DNA from: Oscillospiraceae bacterium
GTDB lineage: Bacteria > Bacillota > Clostridia > Oscillospirales > Acutalibacteraceae
Assembly (NCBI GenBank): GCA_003499325.1
Contig: DNIP01000164.1
Coordinates: 255-25,996 of the forward strand
Reading direction: 5' to 3'
DNA length: 25,742 bases
The stretch's first letter is position 1; each line of letters begins with the position of its first letter. Below are positions 7,127 through 15,183 of this stretch, piece after piece. The position numbers and the translations under genes were made by a program. The notes below the pieces were generated by a model. It saw nothing but the letters and a program-made list of their open reading frames with translations, had not been told where the DNA came from and made no database searches.

Positions 7127-7130
7127 GGTA

Positions 7131-7556
7131 TCAGAGGCTCGAGATGATCATGATGGAGATCAGCATACCGTACAGCGCACAGCCCTCGCCGAGCGCGACG
7201 AAGATGATCGACTTACCGAAGTTCTTGGGATCCTCGCTTGTCGCGCCAATCGCCGCGGGAGCGGAGCCGCCGACTGCGATACCGCCGCCGATACAGGAAA
7301 GACCGGTGGACAGACCCGCCGAAATGTAGCCCAGTCCCGTTGCGGAAGAAGAAGCCGCCTGTGCCGCAGTGGAAGCGTCAGCCGCATGAGCAACGATCGG
7401 GGTGATCAGGCAAAATGCCGATACCGCGAGGAAGGAGAAGATCTGGGTCAGCACCGCGCGCTTGGGGCTTTTGCCGTTCTTGAAGGAACGGATGCAGAGC
7501 AACACGGAAATCACCAGAAAAGCGGCGGGAATAAACATCAATAAATACTGTAACAT
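7131..7556 (-). CDS. ntpK: V-type ATP synthase subunit K (membrane ring proteolipid)
   Basis: This is the ring subunit that carries the translocated ion. The 141-aa protein has four hydrophobic segments: about 1-22, 35-58, 75-105 and 113-140. The C-terminal pair is a canonical c-type hairpin, with a Gly-rich first helix (GLSTGLSCIGGGIAVGG), the polar loop SEDPKNFGK and ion-binding Glu124 in FVALGEGCALYG. The N-terminal pair carries no matching acid and ends in AHAADAST before an Ala/Ser linker, which looks like a signal-peptide cleavage region. It could be a degenerate first hairpin or a cleaved leader. Na+ versus H+ use cannot be decided by eye. Confidence 0.92.
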   Translation of the reverse strand: MLQYLLMFIPAAFLVISVLLCIRSFKNGKSPKRAVLTQIFSFLAVSAFCLITPIVAHAADASTAAQAASSSATGLGYISAGLSTGLSCIGGGIAVGGSAPAAIGATSEDPKNFGKSIIFVALGEGCALYGMLISIMIISSL

Positions 7557-7582
7557 AGGTTTGTACCTCCAAATATTAATTA

Positions 7583-7628
7583 GTCATTGTGAGGCTGATT
7601 CGACAAACGTATCAGCCGTGGCAATCTC
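7583..7628. repeat. REP-like palindrome in the ntpI-ntpK gap
   Basis: GTCATTGTGAGGCTGAT and ATCAGCCGTGGCAATCTC form a hairpin with the core GGCTGAT/ATCAGCC and an 11-base loop. The GTCATTG...GCAATCTC ends match a repeat word I know from gut Firmicutes genomes. It is followed at about 7646-7672 by CACTGATCACTGA-type short tandem words. Together these occupy most of the 114-bp gap. Confidence 0.55.
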
Positions 7629-7670
7629 AATTTTATGTTAACCTGATCACTGATCACTGACCACTGATCT

Positions 7671-9614
7671 CTAAACTATCTGATTCTTCACGTTGACGGG
7701 CTCATACTTTCTGCCGTCGCCGATATAGAATCTGCTGAACATCTCGTAGTATTCGAGTCGGAGCACCTGGATGCCGACGAGCAGTGCCTCGAGCGCCGCG
7801 ACCAGAATATTGCCGAGGATGATGGTGATGGCGGAGCCGACAGGCCCGAACATACCCGCCATGACGAACACGACCTCCATCATGCCCGCGTGCACCAGTA
7901 CGAACGCGCCGACTCTCAAGAAGCTCATCGTGTTGGTCACATAGCTGAGCAGCACCTCGAACATCTCGAAGAAGTTGTCCACAAAAAACGACCCGAAGCC
8001 GTCCTCAAAGAGCTTTTTCTCTCCTCTAAGCTTTTTTGACAGCGGTTCTCTGAGAAAGATCAGTACCAGCGGCAGGACGATCAGCCCGATAATATACGCG
8101 GGCGACATGATGTTGACGCCGAGGAGCATGGTCGAGACCAGCCCCGCGACCAGCGCCGTGTAGAACACCAGTCCGCTCACGCCGTTCACGCCGAACAGCG
8201 CGCCTCCGATATCCTTGCGCTTCAAGCACGATACGATATTGAGGATCATGGCGATCATCAGGAGCACCACGCCGATGCCGACAGCGCCGAAGATCAGCAG
8301 CTTTGTCGTATTGCCTTCCATGACATGGATCGGTTTATCGTTCAGCCCGAACAGGGCTTTGTAAACAGGATTGAGCAATTCCTCAAAGCCGAATACCGAG
8401 CCGAAGATGAAGCCGAAGATCGTCGAGCTGATCGCACAGGGGATCAGCAAAGCGCCCAGCGGCATCTTCTTGACCTTATACATGATGATCGCGGCGATCA
8501 ACAGCAGGATGCCCTGACCGACGTCGGCGAACATGATGCCGAACAGCAGGGTATAGGTGATCGCGATAAAGCCCGAGGGGTCGAGCTCCTGCGCATTCGG
8601 CAGACCGTACATCTCGGTGTAATATTCAAACGGACGGAAGAAGAACGGATTTTTGAGCTTGACGGGCGGAGAATGTTTGATTTCATCCTTCGCGTCGGTG
8701 AAGGTCACCTCCACGCTCTCGATGGAGGTGAGCAGGCTCTCGATCTGACCCTCATACTCCGCGGGGATCCATCCGACCAGCACAAAGCTCTTGCGGTATT
8801 TGCAGGCGTGATTCTTGATGGAGAGATACGCGTGCCGCTTGCACAGCGAGGTAAAGATCTTGTGGATATCCTCCTCATGCTCCTTGGTGTAAGCGGCGAT
8901 CTCCTTATCAAGCGACGCGATCTGCTCCTCGAGCTGTTGCTTTAATTCCGTTTGCTGCTTGACATAAATCTTCGGCGTATCATGGATATCGCTGAGCTCC
9001 ACGCGCTCAAAATACAGCCGCGAGAAGATGCGGTCGATCTTGTCCGCCTCGGATACGGGCGTGACATATACGCCCCAGTAGTACAGATCGTCGTGCGAGC
9101 AGGGGAAGAACTCGACATACGGATTCTCCTTGTACTGATCGAGCTTAGCGTAGCTATCCTTGGTCAGCTTGCCGAAGCGCGTGTAGATGTACTCGCAGTC
9201 GTGGATCTTCTTGACGTCCAGCGTCAGATCGACAAAATGCTTTGCCTTCTCGATATTTTCGCCACACACGGCGCTCTCACGCCGCAGCGTATCACGCCGC
9301 GTAATCAGATCGCCCAGCTCCTTGGCGGTATCGCCGACAAACCGATCCGCCTGATCGAATGCCAGGCTGTCCTCCTCGGGCAGATCGACGATCTTGGGCT
9401 TGATACCCGCGCCGTTCATCAGCTCACGGAGCCTTTCGAGCAGCGGTTCAAATTCATTGGACGCGTTGACGGGAAGCAAGCTCTCGTTATTCGAGTAAAA
9501 CTCCGCGACATCGTCCGGCTGGAAAACGCCTGTCCGACCCAGTGCGGCGGCGACGTCATCCAGATAGCTCATCAAGCCGATGGCGTTGACGAGCTTCATT
9601 CTTTCCAGTGCCAT
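7671..9614 (-). CDS. ntpI: V-type ATP synthase subunit I (a-type stator)
   Basis: This is the membrane stator with the two ion half-channels against the K ring. The 647-aa product has an N-terminal cytoplasmic half (about 1-330) with long coiled-coil stretches such as TELKQQLEEQIASLDKEI. About seven or eight membrane helices follow, beginning with FIAITYTLLFGIMFADVGQG. The essential arginine is visible as R567 in MSFLRVGAFVLVHA, and the C-terminus has the typical VLRLEYYEMFSRFY. The length is normal. Its start lies 15 bp after ntpC. Confidence 0.95.
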   Translation of the reverse strand: MALERMKLVNAIGLMSYLDDVAAALGRTGVFQPDDVAEFYSNNESLLPVNASNEFEPLLERLRELMNGAGIKPKIVDLPEEDSLAFDQADRFVGDTAKELGDLITRRDTLRRESAVCGENIEKAKHFVDLTLDVKKIHDCEYIYTRFGKLTKDSYAKLDQYKENPYVEFFPCSHDDLYYWGVYVTPVSEADKIDRIFSRLYFERVELSDIHDTPKIYVKQQTELKQQLEEQIASLDKEIAAYTKEHEEDIHKIFTSLCKRHAYLSIKNHACKYRKSFVLVGWIPAEYEGQIESLLTSIESVEVTFTDAKDEIKHSPPVKLKNPFFFRPFEYYTEMYGLPNAQELDPSGFIAITYTLLFGIMFADVGQGILLLIAAIIMYKVKKMPLGALLIPCAISSTIFGFIFGSVFGFEELLNPVYKALFGLNDKPIHVMEGNTTKLLIFGAVGIGVVLLMIAMILNIVSCLKRKDIGGALFGVNGVSGLVFYTALVAGLVSTMLLGVNIMSPAYIIGLIVLPLVLIFLREPLSKKLRGEKKLFEDGFGSFFVDNFFEMFEVLLSYVTNTMSFLRVGAFVLVHAGMMEVVFVMAGMFGPVGSAITIILGNILVAALEALLVGIQVLRLEYYEMFSRFYIGDGRKYEPVNVKNQIV

Positions 9615-9629
9615 ATTTTCACCTCAACT

Positions 9630-10655
9630 TTACAGGATGAGTATTTCTAAGATTTTATCGGGCTCGAGCTGATACCGAACGCCCTCGACGACGGCGATGA
9701 TATTGCTCAGCTCCGTTAACGATACGATATGATAGGCGAGGAGCACGATCTCGGGATTGGTGGAGAAGTACAGCTGATGCCGGCACATCTCGTACTGTCC
9801 CTGTACCGCCATCTCGCTGTCGGGATCGATGGATCTCGCTTTTTTGCCGACGGCGGTATGCCTGAGCTCCTCGCGGATCTCCTCGTATTCCTCCTTGGAC
9901 AAGATCCTGTCCAGATTTTTTCCCGTGAGCTTGCCGAAGCGGAGCAGGTGCTTTCTGACCTCCTCGTTGCTCAGACGGTAATTCTTCTTGAGTCGGATGA
10001 TACGGGAGTAGTTTTGGTAATCGGACAGGGTGTCGAACAGCTTTCTCAGCTCATTTCTGTCCTTTTTATTCTTGACAGAGCCGATGTCGGTGTACAGCTT
10101 ATTGAGATTATCATTCTCGAGCGCGTCCTCAATGGCGGCGAGGTCATAGTCGCCGGTATCATCGGGCGGGAACTGCCGCAGAATATCCGCGTAATCGGTG
10201 TGCTCCAGCACGCTGAGCAGTTCCTTGTGACCGTGGACGGCAGAGAGCTTTTCCAGCGCGATATCCGTATGCTGTGTGAAGTACAGCGGCAGAGAGAAGA
10301 GGTATTCCTGTGGACGGCGGATGGATAACAGCGTGATGAACTTCATCAGCTCCGTGATCTCCGTGCTTCTGAGGATGTATTTCGTCACGGGAGAATCGCC
10401 CTGAATATACTTGCACAGCGATAGCAGCCCCTCAAACTGCCTTTCGCGAATGAGCTGTTCCAGATTGCCGCGGTGGATATCGCTGCCGATCTTATCGAGG
10501 AACAGCTGATAATGCGTGTAGGATTTCATATACTGCACCACGTCGCCGACGGATTCGCATTTGACCATCGCGCGATAGTCCTTCTCTCTCAGCCGTTTGC
10601 CGTATTTGGTTTTGATCTTGGCGATAATCGCCGAGGCGGGATTGATGATCGCCAT
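9630..10655 (-). CDS. ntpC: V-type ATP synthase subunit C (d-type)
   Basis: This is the funnel-shaped subunit that connects the D/F shaft to the membrane ring. The 341-aa all-helical protein has a weakly repeated architecture and a family-typical beginning (ASAIIAKIKTKYGKRL, then YRAMVKCESVGDVVQYM). Near the C-terminus, EIVLLAYHIVSLTELSNIIAVVEGVRYQL is the conserved segment, the familiar E-x-x-N-I-x-x-I-x-E-G-x-R-Y pattern. The length is usual. Its position before I and K, rather than between E and the F subunit, differs from Enterococcus hirae. Confidence 0.93.
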   Translation of the reverse strand: MAIINPASAIIAKIKTKYGKRLREKDYRAMVKCESVGDVVQYMKSYTHYQLFLDKIGSDIHRGNLEQLIRERQFEGLLSLCKYIQGDSPVTKYILRSTEITELMKFITLLSIRRPQEYLFSLPLYFTQHTDIALEKLSAVHGHKELLSVLEHTDYADILRQFPPDDTGDYDLAAIEDALENDNLNKLYTDIGSVKNKKDRNELRKLFDTLSDYQNYSRIIRLKKNYRLSNEEVRKHLLRFGKLTGKNLDRILSKEEYEEIREELRHTAVGKKARSIDPDSEMAVQGQYEMCRHQLYFSTNPEIVLLAYHIVSLTELSNIIAVVEGVRYQLEPDKILEILIL

Positions 10656-10743
10656 GCGCTCACCACCTTTCTGTGTTGTTGAAGGTCATGTAATACTACT
10701 CCAAAATAAAAAGATAAGGCTTTTATTAAGGATAAGTATAAGG

Positions 10744-11052
10744 TCACGCCAGGGATCGTTTCACGATCTCATCGACCCAGCTGTCCTTATTCTGCGTGTA
10801 CAGCCGATTCATTTCCTGCTTCATGGCTTCGTTATGCTCCTTGGACGCCGCATATTTCTTGTCGGCGTTCTCACGGTCAACGGCGATGTTCTTCTCGATA
10901 CGATCCTTCGCTCTGACGATGTAATCGTTGTAGATCTGCTCCTTGAGCTGTTCGACCTCGGTCTCGCTCCTGAGCTTTTCATCCTTCGCCTGTTGTTCGA
11001 TCTTGCGCGCCTGTTCATCCATTTCAATGATGCGCTTCAATAAATCCTGCAT
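10744..11052 (-). CDS. V-type ATPase peripheral-stalk coil (G/H-like subunit)
   Basis: This first operon gene encodes a 102-aa, highly charged protein predicted to be one continuous coiled coil (EQARKIEQQAKDEKLRSETE and onward), ending in DSWVDEIVKRSLA. Size, composition and position match the small peripheral-stalk partner of subunit E (NtpF in Enterococcus hirae, AhaH in archaea). Coiled coils evolve fast, so the call rests mainly on context. An 88-bp gap separates it from ntpC. Confidence 0.8.
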   Translation of the reverse strand: MQDLLKRIIEMDEQARKIEQQAKDEKLRSETEVEQLKEQIYNDYIVRAKDRIEKNIAVDRENADKKYAASKEHNEAMKQEMNRLYTQNKDSWVDEIVKRSLA

Positions 11053-11086
11053 GGATCACACCTCGATCTGTTTGATTCGATAGGAA

Positions 11087-11108
11087 GCCCCGAAGCGTCA
11101 TTCGGGGC
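11087..11108 (-). terminator. Hairpin between UPF0210 and the ATPase operon
   Basis: The perfect stem GCCCCGAA/TTCGGGGC has a 6-base loop. On the minus strand only a short U-rich stretch follows, so it may end the UPF0210 transcript. It would also be the very first structure in the ATPase mRNA if the promoter at 11118-11146 is used, so it could stabilise that leader instead. Confidence 0.55.
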
Positions 11109-11117
11109 GGTAGTAGG

Positions 11118-11146
11118 TTTATATGATAGATAGACCTGAATCACAA
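11118..11146 (-). promoter_or_regulatory. Candidate promoter for the V-ATPase operon
   Basis: Read on the minus strand: TTGTGA (-35, 4 of 6), 17 bases, TATAAA (-10, 5 of 6). It lies 66 bp upstream of the first ATPase gene and is the only good sigma-A-like pair I see in the gap. Confidence 0.5.
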
Positions 11147-11161
11147 TATGGTCAATCGGTA

Positions 11162-12520
11162 TCAGTTTTTCAAAGATTGCAGGGGAGCAGGCAATCTGCC
11201 TCCCAGCCGGATAAAGCCGCTCGGGTCGCCCTTGCGCAGCGGCATGACGGGACCCGCGCCCAATAAGCCGCCGAAGTTGAGCTCATCGCCGGCTTTTCTG
11301 CCGATGGCGGGGATCACGCGCACGGCGGTGGTCTTGCTGTTCACCATGCCGATCGCCGCTTCATCCGCAATGATCGCGGAAACGGTCTCGGGGGTCACGT
11401 CGCCCGGGATGACCAGCATATCCAATCCGACGGAGCACACGGCGGTCATCGCCTCGAGCTTGGTGATATCCAGCGCGCCTTCCTTAACAGCGTGGATCAT
11501 GCCCTGATCCTCCGACACGGGAATGAACGCGCCTGACAGTCCGCCGACATGGGACGACGCCATCACGCCGCCCTTCTTGACGGCGTCATTAAGCAAAGCT
11601 AATGCCGCGGTGGTGCCGTGACAGCCGCAGATCTCGAGCCCCATTTCCTCTAAGATATGCGCGACGGAGTCGCCGACAGCCGGGGTAGGGGCGAGGGAGA
11701 GATCGACAATGCCGAACGGCACGGCCAGTCGCTCTGACGCCTGCCGTGCGACAAGCTGACCCATACGGGTGATCTTGAACGCGGTTTTCTTGACGAGATC
11801 GGCGACCTCGGTGATATTCTGACAATCCGCCTTTTCGAGTGCGGCGCGTACCACGCCGGGGCCTGATACGCCGACATTGATGACGCAATCCGCTTCACCC
11901 ACGCCGTGAAAAGCGCCCGCCATGAAGGGATTATCCTGCACGGCGTTGCAGAAGGTGACGAGCTTTGCCGCACCGATACAGTTGTTGTCGGCGGTCAGCT
12001 TGGCGGTATCGACGACGGTTTGACCCATCATCCTCACCGCGTCCATATTGATACCGGCTTTTGTCGAGCCGATGTTGACGGAGGAGCACACTCGCTCGGT
12101 CACGGACAGCGCCTCGGGGATGCTCTCAATCAACGCGTAATCACCCGCGGCAAAGCCCTTCTCCACCAATGCGGAATAGCCGCCGATGAAGTTGACGCCG
12201 AGGGTATTAGCGGCTCTGTCCAGCGCCTTGGCAAATTTTAAGATTTTCTGCGTCTGGCAAACGCCCGCGACCATGGCGATCGGGGTCACGGCGATCCGCT
12301 TGTTGATGATCGGGATGCCGTATTCGCGCGAGATATCCTCGCCCGTTTTGACCAGATCCTTCGCGTATCGGCAGATCTTATCATAGATCTTGTCGCACGC
12401 CTTGTCGATATCGCTGTCAATGCAGTCGATCAGCGAGATCCCCATCGTGATGGTTCTCACGTCGAGGTGCTCGTTATCGATCATATTGATGGTTTCTAAG
12501 ATGTCTTTGGTTTCAAGCAT
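11162..12520 (-). CDS. UPF0210 (PFL family, DUF711-like) protein
   Basis: This 452-aa protein is recognisable as the UPF0210/PFL family. It has a conserved N-terminal block ([21 protein letters not shown]), [13 protein letters not shown] (about 94-106), [12 protein letters not shown] and a Gly-rich C-terminal region ending near [12 protein letters not shown]. The length is standard. The biochemical role is unknown; the glycyl-radical-like name is historical and I see no radical loop to support such an activity. It follows the ACT-domain gene by 8 bp with ribosome site GAGG. This pairing is conserved in many bacteria, which suggests ligand-dependent regulation by the ACT partner. Confidence 0.9.
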   Translation of the reverse strand: MLETKDILETINMIDNEHLDVRTITMGISLIDCIDSDIDKACDKIYDKICRYAKDLVKTGEDISREYGIPIINKRIAVTPIAMVAGVCQTQKILKFAKALDRAANTLGVNFIGGYSALVEKGFAAGDYALIESIPEALSVTERVCSSVNIGSTKAGINMDAVRMMGQTVVDTAKLTADNNCIGAAKLVTFCNAVQDNPFMAGAFHGVGEADCVINVGVSGPGVVRAALEKADCQNITEVADLVKKTAFKITRMGQLVARQASERLAVPFGIVDLSLAPTPAVGDSVAHILEEMGLEICGCHGTTAALALLNDAVKKGGVMASSHVGGLSGAFIPVSEDQGMIHAVKEGALDITKLEAMTAVCSVGLDMLVIPGDVTPETVSAIIADEAAIGMVNSKTTAVRVIPAIGRKAGDELNFGGLLGAGPVMPLRKGDPSGFIRLGGRLPAPLQSLKN

Positions 12521-12528
12521 ACGGCGCC

Positions 12529-12798
12529 TCAGATCTTGTGCATACTGTTAAAGATGTCCTCGTGCATCACGTGGATCTTCAGGTTATTATCCTCGCCGAC
12601 CTTCTCCAGATTCTTCTGGAGCTGATCAAAGGCGACGGTCGCCGTGCCGATATCCGCGAGCATGATCATCGCGAACATATCCTGCAGCACGCTCTGGGTC
12701 ACTTCAATGATATTGACGCCGACTTCGGCGCAGGCGGTGGACACCTTGCTGAGGATGCCGACGCTGTCCTTGCCGAGTACCGTGATAACTGCTTTCAT
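12529..12798 (-). CDS. ACT-domain protein, UPF0237 family
   Basis: This is a stand-alone ACT domain of 89 aa. It shows the beta-alpha-beta pattern [30 protein letters not shown], then [17 protein letters not shown] and a second helix/strand. ACT domains usually bind amino acids or similar small ligands as dimers. Its genetic partner is the UPF0210 gene immediately downstream; together they probably form one functional unit, but the ligand is not known to me. Confidence 0.9.
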   Translation of the reverse strand: MKAVITVLGKDSVGILSKVSTACAEVGVNIIEVTQSVLQDMFAMIMLADIGTATVAFDQLQKNLEKVGEDNNLKIHVMHEDIFNSMHKI

Positions 12799-12872
12799 AT
12801 TATACCTCCAAAGGGGTTTTGGGAATCATTGATATGATGGGACAAACGCATATATGCTGATTTTCGTTCCTT

Positions 12873-12878
12873 ATTATA
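12873..12878 (-). promoter_or_regulatory. Possible -10 box for the UPF0237/UPF0210 operon
   Basis: A perfect TATAAT on the minus strand lies 75 bp upstream of the UPF0237 start in an AT-rich gap. No good -35 lies at 16-18 bp, so support is modest. Confidence 0.35.
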
Positions 12879-13008
12879 CACTTTTATTTCGACTGTTGAT
12901 GATTGTTTGGAATTAAAAAATTATAATTTTGTTACCATTTTGATAGAATTGACGGTCATGCTTCATTTTATGATGATAACGACCAATCGATCCGACTGAA
13001 TCAAAAAA

Positions 13009-13032
13009 GAGAGCGTATCGCTACGCCCTCTC
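13009..13032 (-). terminator. Terminator after galU
   Basis: GAGAGCGTA and TACGCCCTCTC form a stem with a small mismatch. Six A on the plus strand (13003-13008) give a U-tract on the minus strand, 12 bp past the galU stop codon. Confidence 0.8.
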
Positions 13033-13044
13033 ATCCTTATGATA

Positions 13045-13917
13045 TTATAATGTTTTCGCAAGCTCTTTGAGATACTCCCTGAGTCCCTCGCCGACCTCGG
13101 GGTGCTTCAAGCCGACCTCGATGTTCGCCTGCAAAATGCCGAGCTTATTGCCCATGTCATAGCGCTTTGAGGTGAATTCCACCGCCGTCATACCGCAGCT
13201 GCGCGCCAATTCCGCCATCGCGTCTGTCAGCTGGATCTCGCCGCCCGCGCCGGGTTTGGTGCGATCGAGGATCTCAAAGATCTCGGCAGGCAGGACAACG
13301 CGTCCGAGGATGGAATAGAGGGATAAGACGTCCTCCTTGCGCTGGGGCTTTTCGATCATATCGGTGCACTTGAACACATTATCGTGGATGTTCTCGACCT
13401 TGAGGGAGCTGTACTTCTTGATCGCTTTCTCTGATACGGGCTTGATGCCCAGCACACCCTTGCCGAAGGTGCCGTATGCGTCGATCAGCTCCTTGGTGGC
13501 GGGGATATCGCCGATGATAACGTCGTCGCCGTACATGACGACAAAGGGATCGTTACCGACAAAACTGCGCGCTCTGGATACCGCGTGACCCAGACCCTTG
13601 GTCTCGATCTGGCGCACATACTGGATGTTCGCGAGGTTGTGGATATCCTTGATCGCATCCAGCTGAGCGGTTTTGCCCGCCTTTGTAAGGCTGTCTTCGA
13701 GCATCGGCGTTTTATCAAAGTGATCCTCCATCACGCCCTTACCGCGGTTGGTGATGATCAGAATGTCGGTGATACCCGACGCGACCGCTTCTTCGACGAT
13801 ATACTGGATGGCGGGCTTGTCTACGATGGGGAGCATTTCCTTGGGCATCGCTTTGGTTGCGGGGAGCACTCTGGTGCCCAGTCCCGCGGCGGGGATAACT
13901 GCTTTTGTAATTTTCAT
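13045..13917 (-). CDS. galU: UTP-glucose-1-phosphate uridylyltransferase
   Basis: The enzyme makes UDP-glucose from UTP and glucose-1-phosphate for cell-surface polysaccharides and glycolipids. The 290-aa length is typical of GalU/GtaB. Diagnostic features are the N-terminal nucleotide-binding signature AAGLGTRVLPATKAMPKEMLP (first block, to about residue 30), DKPAIQYIVEEAV, the central VMYGDDVI and GAGGEIQLTDAM. The ribosome site AAAGGA is 7 bases before the ATG. It starts 30 bp after the RING/zinc-ribbon gene on the same strand, so the two are probably cotranscribed and galU ends at the hairpin at 13009-13032. Confidence 0.97.
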   Translation of the reverse strand: MKITKAVIPAAGLGTRVLPATKAMPKEMLPIVDKPAIQYIVEEAVASGITDILIITNRGKGVMEDHFDKTPMLEDSLTKAGKTAQLDAIKDIHNLANIQYVRQIETKGLGHAVSRARSFVGNDPFVVMYGDDVIIGDIPATKELIDAYGTFGKGVLGIKPVSEKAIKKYSSLKVENIHDNVFKCTDMIEKPQRKEDVLSLYSILGRVVLPAEIFEILDRTKPGAGGEIQLTDAMAELARSCGMTAVEFTSKRYDMGNKLGILQANIEVGLKHPEVGEGLREYLKELAKTL

Positions 13918-13947
13918 GTTAGTGTCCTTTCTCTGATGATTCAGATG

Positions 13948-14967
13948 TTACATTAGACCTGTGATAATAGTGGGCAGATAGAGGATGATCAGATAGGTGA
14001 TCATCAGCGAGATCGCGAGGGGCGTGTTGACGCCGCCCTTGGTTTGCAGGACGGTTTCGGGATTCTCACCCTCGGCGGCGGACGCTTTGATCTGATTGAT
14101 CTGCTTTTTGCAGTGCTTGAAGTACATGCGGTTGAAGCAGATGCCGAATACGATCATCATCGTGATCCGCACCAGCTCCACCAAAGTCGGCAGATACAGG
14201 ATCATCTGCTGTGACGTTGACAGCCCTGCCATATACTTGCCGAGCTCCGAGACAGCCAAGCCCGATGACATGGAGTTATAGTATGTCGTCAAAAACTCAC
14301 TGTAAAGCGAGCTGTATACGATCGAAAAATAGGCCTCAACCGCCATCAGCGCCAGCTGGATAAACGCGAAGAGCGCGCCGAGCTTGTACATCTTGCGGTA
14401 CAGGAGATATCCGCCCGTGAACAGCGCCGCGGCAAAATTGAATTTGCTCTTGTTCATCGTCTTGATGTTGTGGAACACGCGGAGAAAGTAGGGGGGATTC
14501 TGCTTAACGTACTTCGCGGCTTCACCCGCCGTAACGCCGTCTCCTAAATCCTCGTCGGCAGGTACGCCCGCCAGCGGATCCATGAACGGCATATTGAAGG
14601 CGGTGTTGCCGTCCTGCTGATTCTGCTGTTGTCCGAACGGGACACCGAAGCCGACGCCCTGCGGAGGGGTCTGCTGCTGGTTCACAGCTTGTCCCGGGGA
14701 GAGGGGAGTGCCGCATTTGCCGCAGAAGAAATGACTGCTGTCATTTTGATGTCCGCAGGAGGGGCAGATCTTGACGTCCGCCTTCTTTGGGGCATTCTCC
14801 TCCTGATAATCATAGCCCTGTGCGTGCCGAGCCTCATGACAGCAATGACCGAGGCTCTCGTAGCACTCCCGATGATGCGGGGTTCCGCATTCGGGGCATA
14901 CGACAACATCGTCATCCGCGTGAAAATACCTTTGACAGACAGGACACTTGTGTCCGATATAATCCAT
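13948..14967 (-). CDS. Bacterial RING-like plus zinc-ribbon membrane protein
   Basis: This is a 339-aa protein with two metal-binding modules. Residues 8-43 have a prokaryotic RING-like spacing: C8-x2-C11, C24-x2-C27, HH at 31-32, C35, CC at 42-43. Residues 68-85 form a zinc ribbon (CPSC...CGKC). A Gln/Pro-rich linker (about 90-150) follows, then about three or four membrane helices resembling the DUF2628 type. The start MDYIGHKC is chosen because AAAGGAG lies 6 bases upstream; an earlier in-frame ATG adds 15 residues but has no such site. Function is unknown. The RING fold does not by itself show ubiquitin-like activity. Other readings are a sensor or a scaffold at the membrane. Confidence 0.8.
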   Translation of the reverse strand: MDYIGHKCPVCQRYFHADDDVVVCPECGTPHHRECYESLGHCCHEARHAQGYDYQEENAPKKADVKICPSCGHQNDSSHFFCGKCGTPLSPGQAVNQQQTPPQGVGFGVPFGQQQNQQDGNTAFNMPFMDPLAGVPADEDLGDGVTAGEAAKYVKQNPPYFLRVFHNIKTMNKSKFNFAAALFTGGYLLYRKMYKLGALFAFIQLALMAVEAYFSIVYSSLYSEFLTTYYNSMSSGLAVSELGKYMAGLSTSQQMILYLPTLVELVRITMMIVFGICFNRMYFKHCKKQINQIKASAAEGENPETVLQTKGGVNTPLAISLMITYLIILYLPTIITGLM

Positions 14968-15031
14968 AAACGGCTCCTTTATCATAAATGAAGTGAAGCG
15001 AAAGAATCGCAAACTGTATATTTGTCATATT

Positions 15032-15060
15032 ATTATACCAAACATTCTGCTATTCTGCAA
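15032..15060 (-). promoter_or_regulatory. Promoter for the RING/zinc-ribbon gene and galU
   Basis: On the minus strand TTGCAG, a 17-base spacer and a perfect TATAAT lie 65 bp upstream of the chosen start codon. Confidence 0.6.
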
Positions 15061-15121
15061 CTTTATTTTTTTAGAACAATATTTATGACTGCGCAAACAG
15101 ATGAATTATGCAATATTCATC

Positions 15122-15150
15122 TTTACAATCCACTGTGTTTGTATTATAAT
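15122..15150 (+). promoter_or_regulatory. prfB promoter
   Basis: TTTACA (5 of 6), exactly 17 bases, then TATAAT (perfect), 33 bp upstream of the prfB ATG. It is divergent from the RING-gene promoter in the same gap. Confidence 0.75.
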
Positions 15151-15183
15151 TGTACCTGCTAATTTGATAAATGAGGGAATACT

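Noticed and set aside
12948..12980. Plus-strand promoter TTGACG with TATGAT-like box
   Set aside because: Spacing is too short, and it points into the minus-strand galU gene with nothing to transcribe.
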